In this document: positions 19,201 through 29,500 of the stretch, in pieces | How positions within the stretch are numbered: the first letter of the stretch is position 1 | Layout of the letters: each line of letters starts with the position of its first letter | Assembly: GCA_030429175.1 (NCBI GenBank) | Contig: JAUIDD010000014.1 | Coordinates: 1 to 54,187, forward strand | Source: Gammaproteobacteria bacterium | Lineage (GTDB): Bacteria > Pseudomonadota > Gammaproteobacteria > Coxiellales > Coxiellaceae | DNA: 54,187 bases | Direction: 5' to 3' | Notes under the pieces: model-generated | Told to the model about the DNA's origin: nothing | The model's database searches: none | The model's input: only the letters and a program-made list of their open reading frames with translations | Program-made: the position numbers and the translations under genes

Positions 19201-19323
19201 ACTGATATTTGGTGTCAGCTGTACTGGCAAGTTCACGTAACTGATAATGCCCACCAAAATAAATAGGAAACTCAGCATAGCTGCCATAACGGGACGTTTG
19301 ATGGAAAGTTCTGCTAGTGTCAT
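16294..19323 (-). CDS. RND efflux pump inner-membrane transporter, HAE-1 type
   Basis: The 1009-aa protein is a resistance-nodulation-division proton antiporter that expels hydrophobic compounds through a tripartite envelope channel. It starts MTLAELSIKRPVMAAML, with the first transmembrane helix and then the large periplasmic porter domain. The proton-relay pair is D400/D401 in GIVIDDSIVVLENTARH. A second periplasmic domain and the C-terminal helices (GLVSKNSILLVDLTNQL) follow. Length is standard. Its ATG overlaps the adaptor gene stop by four bases. No TolC-type outer-membrane gene is present here, so the pump must recruit one encoded elsewhere. Confidence 0.96.
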   Translation of the reverse strand: MTLAELSIKRPVMAAMLSFLFILVGIISYVNLPVQLTPNISYPVITITTEMPGGDSSIINQMVTKPIEEQVNTIAGILVIQSSSRPGKSQIEVTFNMKTDLNSAFNQIDNRINHIRANLPKDARPPLITLDQSNAAPIMLLSLHGEASLLEMDRYARQFIQKKLSHLSGIGQVKIVGVSDQAINIKIDLDKLAANNITPLEVEEGFNKNHVQLPGGSITSGKKSFSMSLDVEHHTLEGLRKLVIAYRNNHAITLDRLADVSLGLASNHSAARFAGQPSVGISIIKKSDSNTLALADEVDQVVKTEIIPMLPRNMTLSTVYNQATYIDGVITQLQQDIWISLLTAAFVIFLFLKNFRSSLIILCSIPISLLGAVAGLAVFGYSLNSITLLALVVLVGIVIDDSIVVLENTARHITEGKLGRKEAAIQGANQVVFAVLASSLTLICIFIPIGFMGGMLAKILASLGFVITVGVIVSFIVSLTLTPVLCEKILRPDPEFRGIKAMLENALLWLEKYYKKIIRVTLVHPWLAILGVIIVIGISVPGFFSLNVSLTPAPEGTGYFVIDVQPPQGFSIHYTTEKIDALEAILNKMPEIQHYFSSLGPGKDGSVSIQLKPYAVKNQTAIMDKLRQQVQGLSGARYFVEEPSKKSYLTFQVRGPKFKEVLDQAFKLSRALGHYQDQLGEVYIHFTPDQPQYNLVVDHILANSFGITSSDVARTLSVMGGEGMKIGHFSESKGGDRYKVLLRPKEGQFISPADMSKIYLRLKDKTHLRLDTIASIEKSLAPSRITRTNLDYSIGFSALPTIPETKAIILINKIAEPILKPGYVIRLSGTSASYSKAEHRTVMMIVLMLIFVYMVLASQFNSFIQPIIVMVAQPLAVVGGVIILWITGEPLSMYGIIGMLLLIGLVSKNSILLVDLTNQLRVQGRSVKDALFEACPTRMRPVIMTALAIIFAMVPAAVSSGPGAKAYHPLAWVIIGGMFFSTILTLVIVPAIYSLFYRHHLPKPVQNKS

Positions 19324-20411
19324 AGATTTAGTTTCAATGTTTTGGTTACAGTGACTGGTGCATTATTTGATAAGTATGAAGCACCATCGACGACAACATT
19401 CACTGGACTTGGCATTTTAGCCGTAACAGCTACTTTATTGAGCCAACTATGCAAAATGGTCACCTGAACCATCGTTGCACGACCATTCTTTAAGTAAAAA
19501 ATATAGTCCCCATTAGCTCTTAACACCACACTTTCTTTAGGTAGCATGAAGCCTCTTTCAGGATGGGTTAGATAAATCTGTGCACCCGCACTCGATCCAG
19601 AGTGCCAGTTACCAAAGTTTTGGAAGTGTATAATCACATTAAATGCACGGTTATTCGGATCAATCGATGGCTCAATTGCATCAACAGTACCCACATACAT
19701 CTTGCCAGGTGTTGCCGGAGAAACCATACGAATGTTTTGCCCCACTTGTAATTTACTCACCCGTTCTTGTGAAAAAGGCAACTCTGCTATTAACTCATCA
19801 GGGTTGATGAGTTTCACAATCGGCGTACCTGGTTTGGCAAAATCACCAACGGCGATAAAAATCTTTTGTACGTGTCCCGAAATAGGAGATTTAATAATGG
19901 TACGTTCAAGATTATGTTCTGCTGCAGCCAATGCCTCTTTGGCAACATTTAATCGTTGTATCATCACCTTCATGGTGGCATCTGCTGTCTTAAATTTAAT
20001 GAGAGAAATGGCACCCTTTTTATAGGCTTGTCTGTAGCGCTCGGCAATAAACATCTTTTCAGTCACGTTTGTCTCTGCTGTCGCTAATTCGGCTTTAGCC
20101 TTCTCTAACTCAATGGTCTGACGCTTACTATTGAGTTCGGCAAGTTTCTGATTGAGAGCCACAGGATCACCTACCTTCACCAGAAGCTTCACCACTAACC
20201 CTTCCACCTCCGCTTTAACAGTAGGGTTCTTGCGCGCTCTAATTGAGCCTATAGATGTATAAGGGACATTAATCTGCTGGCTGGTTGCCCGATAGACTGT
20301 TACCGGAGTAGGCTTATCTTTCTGTTTTTTATCAGATTTCTTAGAGTCACACGCTACCAAGCTTAACGCTAGTAACAACAGAAACATAATGTGTAATTTA
20401 CGGAAAATCAT
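19320..20411 (-). CDS. RND efflux periplasmic adaptor lipoprotein
   Basis: The 363-aa membrane fusion protein links the RND pump to an outer-membrane channel. The lipobox LVAC places the lipidated cysteine at residue 21, followed by a Lys/Asp-rich linker. Barrel-sandwich halves flank a helical hairpin (about residues 95-160). The second half reads IIKSPISGHVQKIFIAVGD, with beta-barrel and membrane-proximal domains after it. It is first in the two-gene operon with the transporter. Confidence 0.95.
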   Translation of the reverse strand: MIFRKLHIMFLLLLALSLVACDSKKSDKKQKDKPTPVTVYRATSQQINVPYTSIGSIRARKNPTVKAEVEGLVVKLLVKVGDPVALNQKLAELNSKRQTIELEKAKAELATAETNVTEKMFIAERYRQAYKKGAISLIKFKTADATMKVMIQRLNVAKEALAAAEHNLERTIIKSPISGHVQKIFIAVGDFAKPGTPIVKLINPDELIAELPFSQERVSKLQVGQNIRMVSPATPGKMYVGTVDAIEPSIDPNNRAFNVIIHFQNFGNWHSGSSAGAQIYLTHPERGFMLPKESVVLRANGDYIFYLKNGRATMVQVTILHSWLNKVAVTAKMPSPVNVVVDGASYLSNNAPVTVTKTLKLNL

Positions 20412-20446
20412 GCCAAAAAATCCATTTAAAAGGTGTTTTCAACTGT

Positions 20447-20474
20447 AGCATATTTTTTAAGCTTTTGAAATCAA
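20447..20474 (-). promoter_or_regulatory. Candidate sigma-70 promoter for the efflux operon
   Basis: On the minus strand TTGATT (20469-20474) and TATGCT (20447-20452) are spaced by 16 bp, about 36 bp before the adaptor gene start. Both boxes match the consensus at four of six positions. Confidence 0.45.
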
Positions 20475-20515
20475 GGGTAAGATTATCGTAGCTCATAGCG
20501 TGACGCGGCTTAGAG

Positions 20516-23500
20516 TCAGGAATTATCTGGTTTAACACTAGGAGCTAATTCCAGTGGACGTTGCTTTTCAGGATCATCATCCTGAGCCTTAACTTCATTA
20601 TCAGTTAATGATGGTCCAGCATCATCATTGCTTTTATGTGGACTTAACACACTGTCAATATCATCAGGAGAAGCCGTAACTGTTTGCTTCTCAGAAGAAT
20701 GTACTAACTTATCAAACATATTACGAACAGAATTAAATTTTGATGCAACATTTTCTTTTAATGTACCTTTTACTAATTTGTCTTTTAAAATTCCTTGAAG
20801 TTGCTTCGCTTCTTTACGTAACTCAGCTATGGCATCACTATTCTGGACTGAACCTAAACGACCTTTCTTATATTCTGCAATTTGAAGTTCAATTTCTGTC
20901 AATCTTGCAGGAATGTTCTTGAGTGTTTGCGTTTCAACTGATGCACCTGAATCAGGAGAAGCGTCAATATTGACGCTTTCACCTGCACTAAATGAATGTA
21001 ACCCTTCAATAATTTGGGGCCATTGAGTTCCTTGACTCAGAATTTGTATTTGCTGTTGCTGTGTTAATTGCTCAAATTCATCATAATCACGTGCAACAGA
21101 TTGCTTTAGAGCTTCTTGTGCACTTTCTAATAAGTTAATCTTTTTGGTAGCTTGTGTTGATGGATTTGCTTGAGCATCTGCTGTTGCATCTGTTAATTCA
21201 GCATTTAATTTATTGATAGCTAGCACATCAGTTGAGAATTTAGCCTTAATGAGTTTTATTTGAAAATCAGGTGACTTTACTGCTTGTGAATTAAGGATTG
21301 CATCATTGGCCTCTTTAAGCGTTTCTCTTGCACTGAATAACTCACTTGTTATTTTTTCATATGCTAACGAACCTTTTGCATCACTAATTTTAGCGAGTAA
21401 GCTATAAATTTGTTCTTTTATCGAATCAATTCTCAACATTACGTTAATCGCATCATCAGAGTCTAATGATGATACAGCATCATTTTTAGTAAGTTCAGCA
21501 TTAATTTCTAAGGATACATCTTTAAAATAGCCTGCCGTTCTAAATGCAGCTGAATCAATATTGCCAAATTTTGTTACTGATAAACTTGAGATACCATATA
21601 ATGCACCACCAATCATCATTAGAGATTCAGCAGATGACATGATATGTTGAAATATCGTCAAGTTTGATGAAGAGAACGAAGACTTAACCATTGTCACAAA
21701 GCCTTTGGCATTATCTGCTATACAACTCGCCGTACCCGTACCCGATCCAGCACAAGCTTCTGCCATATTGGCTCCCATCTCAGCAAGGCCCAGCTCAGGA
21801 ATAATAAATCCAACAAAACCTAAAGCCGTATTGATGTTTTTAGCAACTTTTGTGTTAGCGCCACCAGCAAACGTATCCACCGCAGCTTGCACAGTAACGT
21901 ACGCTGCTCCTAAAGTTGCAACTGTTCCAATGGTTGTAGCAGCTTCAGCAGCAAATGCCGCAACGTCAGCTGGGAAAAAATAAACTGCACTAGCTACAGT
22001 CGCAACACCAACTACAGCATCAAGTAAAAAATCATACCACTTAGAACCACTAAACATATGTTTAATACCATCACCGATAGCTTTAAACTCACGCCCTGCC
22101 TGACAAGCAAATTCTTTTAATTTATTCGAAGTTTCACATTCATATAGTGGCGTTATAGCTTGTTTAACAAATTGTTGCATCGAAGCAGAGCCTGTAATCT
22201 CACCCTCCTGAGATTGTGTCAGCTCGCTTGCAACCAATACAGAGGTGTAACTTAGATTATCCTCATCAAACGACACTATAGCCTTAGAGTAGTAGTTACT
22301 GTTTGAACCACCCTTGATAGTATAATTCACTAAATTAAATGGGTTATATGTGCTGAAAAGATATTTATTCAAAAATGCAGTGCTGCTTGAAGACGCAGCA
22401 AACTCTTGTGATAATGTGGTACCCTGTTGCTGTGCCTGATATTCAGCTGCAAGATTAAGTAGAAGCGCGTGGTCAGTTGCAGCATTTGTAGCATTATTTT
22501 CAAGAGAAGAAAATAATGCATTGGGATCATTACCAGCATCTTGCTTTGCTTCACTATATGTCTGCAAGCCCGTTAGTAATTCACCAAATTGTGTTGCATT
22601 AATTTTCTTGTTCATAATTGCCCATTTGATTATCTCTTTCTGAGCTGTAGTAAGATTAGGTGCATTTGGTAACACCAGATTATTATATGCCTTGAGTGGA
22701 TCTTGATTGAAAATAGTGATCAGCTTGGCATTGTTAAGCTCATTATTGCCAAAAGGCTTTTCAAGTTTTAATGTATTAGGTGCTGGTAACTTATATGTTG
22801 TTGCAAGTGTATTAGGAGAACAATCCGCGGATGATGAAGAGGATGACATGCAATTAGCAATTGCAGTTTGTTCAGCTGTCAGCTTACAAAAAGTTGAATT
22901 TGAAGTAGAGGTACAGCTCTCACTATTTGAATCATATGTAGAAAGTTTATTATTAATAATAGTTAAATATTGGTTATAAACAACCTGATTTCGCATCTGC
23001 TCAAGTGCTGCAGATGATGTTGATGGTATATCTAAAGCTGGATTTTTTAGCAAGTTAATATAGCCGTCTAATTTAGATACGGTAGGTGGCTTTAACGAAG
23101 TCATTAACTTACTAAATAAAGTATTAACATCTGACATACTAAAATAAGCATTTCCATTTACCGCATTAATAGACTTAGCATAGTTAGTCGTTAGCTGCGC
23201 TAATACAACTGCATTTAATACATTAATCACGTCACTAGTATGTCCTACATTCAAATAGTGATCAACTTTAGCTTGTACATTTGGTTTGTATAGATAACTT
23301 AGTATATTATTAAGATAACGCTTGTTACTATTAATTGTATTTATATAGGTTTGATATTCAGGTGAGTTCTTATTAGCTGAAAGAATTTGGGTTGCATTAC
23401 TAAAATCTAAATAGGCCTTTAATAAGCTTTGATTTAAATTCATTTGTGAAGAAAGCACAATCCCTGCTGGGTCAATTCTACCATTTGATAACAACTGATT

Positions 23501-26500
23501 GATCGTATCAATATTAAAGCTCGTTAGATTTTGGGTAGTAACATCACTATTAGCAAGTTGCTGAATCACATCTGGAAGATATTTATTTTTAGCCTGGTCC
23601 TTAAGCAGCAGCGTAAAAGCATTAATTACATTGCTAGTGACATTATTATTTGCAATCAATTGCGAAGCCATTTTAAAACTAGCCCATAAATTTGAATTTG
23701 TTTCATTTTCAGGCTCTGCCATAAATTGTATTAATTTAGTGAATGCAGGCATCAAACTATTCATATATTTACTGCTAGCATTTTGATTAATAAAATCTGC
23801 AAGCGCATTTAGAGCAATTTTCTTATGATTTATCGACACAAACTTATTAATCGCAGTCATTGTCGATTGAAGCGTTACAAAAAAGCGAGTTGAATTAAAA
23901 TCAGCATTGTTTTGAGCTAAAATATTCCATATTGCAGCAGCTGTTGAATCATCAAGTATTGGATTACCAGCAATGATTTTATCAGCTTGCGAAATACTGC
24001 TCATATAGTTATTGATAACTTCTTCAGCGTTGGGATTAGTCATATTATTACTGAGCAATTTCATTAATGGCACTGCAATTGATGGTGGGGTATACAGGTT
24101 ACGGCCATATTTAGCAACACTCAAAGCAACTGTCTCTTGGGTTGAAACACCAAAAGAGGGGTGTAGACGAAAAAACAAAGACATGTTTTCGCTTTTGGAA
24201 AAAAAGCCCCCGCCTCCCATCTGGTTACTAAGATTCCATACTCGCTTGAGTGTTTTAAGCTGCTTCACAAAATTAACAGGATAGTATGTGTTTTTAGATT
24301 GTTGACTAATGCCTGACAAATATGAATTGATCGTATTTATATTCATTTGAACATTTATATTGTTACTTTTGTTGAGATAATATTTACGAAGATTAATGAC
24401 AGCTTGTGTCACGTTGTTTAAAGATTCATATTCTAATTTATTCGTATAAAATTTTATGGCACTATATTGTTGAAGCATCGAATTAAATGTACTGGCAATA
24501 GCAGGTCCCGAAGCAGGATTTGCCTCTAAATTCATAAACATCTTACTGACAAATTCTTTCCAATAAATCCCCCCATCTAATGACTGCATATACTGTCCAC
24601 TAGGAGAGGATGCTGCAGATTCAATTGATTTAAGCGCATTATTAAAACCATTAAGATTCGAATTTAAATTAGGGCTTGAACCATTATTTGCGATATATTG
24701 TGTGATAGCTGACATTAAAGTATTTTTTGCGTTCGTTGAAGCGGAATTCACTTTCTGCGTTGAATCTTTAACTGCTACACCAAGTCCAGCAAGTACAGCA
24801 TTATTAGTAGCAAAGCTATTTATACTACTCGCATAAGTGGGGATATTTGCATATGATTGTAAAATAGCGGTCGAATTAGCAGGATTAGCAGCGAGTGTTT
24901 TAACAATACTAGCTTCAGAAATACCATTCGGTGTACCATTTTGATTCATCCAATTAGTTGAAAATACGGGCTTAATTTCATCCTGGGCTGTTGATCCAGA
25001 TTGGCCAAAATCAGAATATGACCCTTTAATAAGACCGAAGTATTTAGTAATGTTTTCACGAAATGTTTCAATTGTTGTTGGAAGATTATTACTATTCGCA
25101 TTTTTACGCGCATAATTCCAAATTGCTTGAATCAAATTATTCTCATCAGTGGTAGACAGTGCAGCAGTGATATTAATCTTAGAAAAAATATTTTTTTCTC
25201 GTAGTAAAGAGATTACATTTAAATCTGAATATACTTGACTCGGATTTATTTTTAGTTGTTGTTGTAAATTATCTAAATATTGATTCCAAGGAATCTTATT
25301 TACCTCACTTAATGTCAACACTTCAGCTTGATCTGATTTTGACGGTGCAGGTATAATAGCCTTTGGATAATTTCCTGGGGCTGGAAAGTCAGAGGTTGCT
25401 TGCTTGAGTTTTTCTATTAAAGTAAGACTGGAGTTAATATTAGCAATATTCGCACTTAAGTTTGGTTTAGAAATATTATTTTCTAAATAACTAACAATAA
25501 TTCCTTTACTAACTGTATTTTTATCACCAACTACCTGCTTTAATGCTAACAGCATGTCGCTAGCCTGGCCTGGATGAGCTGATACAGTAGAAAGTAATTT
25601 TTCAAGCGTAGGCTGTAGTGTTGCCGTATCACTGCTATTGTTCTGTTTAAATAAACTTTGAAGCGTGCTTAAATTTGTGTTTATATACTCCATTAAATTC
25701 GCATAGGACTTAGTTACACTAACTACCTCACTATTGCTATAATTTTGTTGGAAATATGTAGTAACAGAGCCTACTATTTGGGTTTTCAACTTTTGATCGA
25801 TTAGCCCCTTACCAAAAAAACTATCTGCTATATTAATAAGTAAGCTATTATTTGCTGAAATTTTAGTTAAGTTAGAAATAATAATCTGTGCACTTGCAGG
25901 TTGTGTTGATATTAATTCAAAAGCTGCTTTTAGTAAATTTGAATTATTACCTGTAGGATCTAGCATATTAAAATCAAGGTTCCAAAAACTGAGTGCATAA
26001 CTAGATGCAAGCTCATATACATTTGAATCTTGAGCATTATTCTCGATTAATCTTATGTAACCCTTACTTATATCATTCAAAAAAGGTTGGATATCAAAGC
26101 CTAAACTCATTCTTTTTATGCTTAAATTAGCATCTAATAAATCATTTAATTGTAGAATGCCATTAGAAATACCGTTTAAACTGTATGGATTATTTATCGC
26201 ATATGTTAATAATGCCTTATAAGCAGGCATCTGAAGGACAGGTGACGACCCTGATTGACCAGATGAAGCATTACTTACGATGTACTGAAACCCTTGAGAT
26301 ATACTTGTTGCTGCTTGTGCGAGATTAGGATTATTCAAATTTGTAAGGAAATATTTATGAATACTATCAACTAAATTACGGTAGAGCTCGGCATTTGGCA
26401 CAGTTGGTAGCTGATACTTAGGCAGCCCAGCCCCTGCAAAAATACCTGTTTTAATAAAATTATTAACAACCACTTGAGCTGCTGGAGCCACATTTGGATG

Positions 26501-29500
26501 CTCAAGCATATTAGTAAAAAACAATAGGCTTAATGGGTTACCAAAATTAGGTAGCTGCTTAAACGCATTGAGCGCAGAAATAAAATTTGTTGCTACTGTA
26601 TTGGCATTCGCTATTGCCGTAGGCGCAAGCGCAATCTTAGAATAAAATGCTGTTTCAATAGTGCTTTTATAAGGCATTAAGTACGCTGGAAGCGAGTTAA
26701 TAGCTTGGATTGCGCTTGAAAAAGTACTAGCACTGGGGAAATTAACACTCGATGCAGGATTATTGACTAGTGCCGTTATCTGCTGGTTAATGATGTTATT
26801 CCATTGCTGTGATGTCACATTATCTGGCCTAGTAGCTATAGTTAGCTGTTGAAGTGCATTGGCATAACCTGCAATAACATTACCAACATTTTGATTGCCG
26901 ATATTCTTTATTGCATACTCATAAATAGCTTTTTGTAATGCAGGTGCGCCAGCTTTAACAACTGGTGATGCTGAAAACTGTGCTCTATAGAAAGCCGTCC
27001 CAATCGTGCTTTTGCTGCTTAACACTTGATTCAGCCAGTTTGAGCTGCGCTCGGAAGCACTTTTAGTTAGATTTGGGCTCGTAATATTAAAATGTAGATT
27101 TGATACACCAACAATACTATCTATATTCGATGAGGCACTAGGATCTTTTGATAGAGCAACCATCAGTGATTTAATCATTGTATTCCAGGTTGCAGGCTGC
27201 CCATTTACGCTAAAATCTAAATTCTGTGTTGTCCGGTAATAATCACTATAAAAAGTATTTTTATGAAAATTTTGATAGGCTTTTAAATTGAGAAATAATT
27301 TCACATAGTCTTTTTGAATATTTTCATTATAAACTTTTGTATTATAATAATTAAGTCGATTACTGAGCGCATTTGTACGATACCAAGACCACGGAATTTC
27401 TGTATCACCATTGTATACAGTTACAGATGTCAAAAAGACTTTTAATAAATTTTTTAAAGATGTAGGCTTACCGCCCAAATAAGGTACTGATTGAGCACCA
27501 ACCAGTTGACTACTAGAGATGTCAGAAGTCATGTTAGATGCTTTTGCACCATATGCCCACAGTATTGCGGATTGTAGCTGGTTACTTGCATTTGATATAA
27601 ACCATTGTGTAAATTCTTTCATATAAGCCTGATGAGAAATATTTTTTGTATATGTCGGCGGTGTAGCACTTAAACCCGCTTTACCGCTACCGGCTATACT
27701 TGGATGATCTGGCGCTACAATCGTTTTAGACAGTCCATTCCAATAGGATGGCGTTGACACTGTTACAAATCCCGGCATCTGCATGTTATCAACATCTGAA
27801 TTAGGCAGACTAACTTGCTGTGCTAACTTATGCAAACCTAAACTATAATTGCTGACCTTACTGGTCATTAATGTACTATTCATATTTTTAAGTGCTGCAT
27901 TAATAGCTGCTGACTTCAGTATCGGTTTAATTGAATCTACAGCTGCGGGAAATTTATCAAAATTTTGTAGCTGTGTGTATAGCGAAGATAAATCATTTTC
28001 AATAACACTAACGCTATTTGCTCTAACACCATAAATAATTTCCTGGAATTTCTGAATTTGTGTGGCTGATAGTGAAGATTTACTTGTATTAATAAAATTA
28101 TTTACTGCATAATATAATTGTGGTGTATTATTTAAAATAATACCAAGAGAACCACTATTTTTATTATTCATAAATACTTTAAATGCAACATCAGCAGGTA
28201 TCTTTGTGGTTAGCGACTGAAGCGCCTGAAGAAAGCTATTTACTGAACCATTTGTTGACGCTTGACTAGATACCCACTTAGCAAGCTGCAGCATTTGCGA
28301 GGATGATAATTGGTTTTTCATTGAATTGAGTGTTAATAAAGCCGCTTGAATACGCTGTGCATTACTTTGAATATTAAAGCAAGAGTACGTCTGGTTTGGG
28401 CATGACGTAGGCGCAACTAAATTCGTTAATAACGAAACAACATTTTTTGGTGGTAACTGCTTTAGCAAATCCACTAAAAACCCACTCACTGGCAGCCCTT
28501 TATTATCACTCATATATGTATTTAAATTTTTTGTAATTAACTCTAAAATATTCGATTGTGACTGGAATGCTAACACTAGATCTGCTGCAGATTGCCCGCC
28601 TATAAATGATGCTATTATTTCAAAATTCTGAATACTATTCGTAGCATTTCCACCATTATTTTGCGCTGTTAAAAGCATGTTAACCAAGCCCAGTACTGAG
28701 CTTGAATTTAATTTTGATGTATAGCTTTGAATAATTTGTAAATTTGATAAAAATAATGCTGGTAATACTGGTGCTACTGACGAGTCAGGAAGCAAATCAC
28801 ACTGAACACCTTGGCCAGGGACACAATTACCCGTAAGTATTGCCTGTAATATCTCGACAGACATTAAGCTTAATGATGGCAGTATATTATTGATTAAAGT
28901 CACAGCACCGGGATTGTTTATCGTTTTTAATGCTTGATTAATCTCACCAATATATGTTTGTTTTGCATTAATAGAAACTTCTTGAATAAGCTGATTTATA
29001 TAATCAAGTTGATTTGGATTATTAATAATGTAGTTAACCACAGTTGGATATGATTGTTGTAAATAACCAAGCTGAGTAACAGCTGCAATCAATCCCATAA
29101 AAGGTTTACCATTTTGCACGCGATCCAACACAAGCGTTGCAAGCTGCTGCATATTACTTTGTGACAGTCCTCCTGCTGGCATACTCAAAATCTGCATAAA
29201 TGCTGATGTAACTTTAGGCTGATTACGTTGTAGATATGCACAAACTGATTCTGAAGCTGTACAATTATTACTATTTATATTGGTGAGTGTTTCAATAATA
29301 CCTGGAGCAGCGGTAGGTAACATACTTTTAAGCAAAGTTGCAATCGATGTAGAGTAGTTCTGGTCAATAAGTTTTTTTAAATTGGTAATATCAGGTGATG
29401 CTTTTGTGCTATTTGCTATATTTTGTGTACCTGAAGATGTCTGATTACCCGTTATTGTTCCTGCAGAATAAACAGTAACACAGCCAAACAGCACGCCGAG

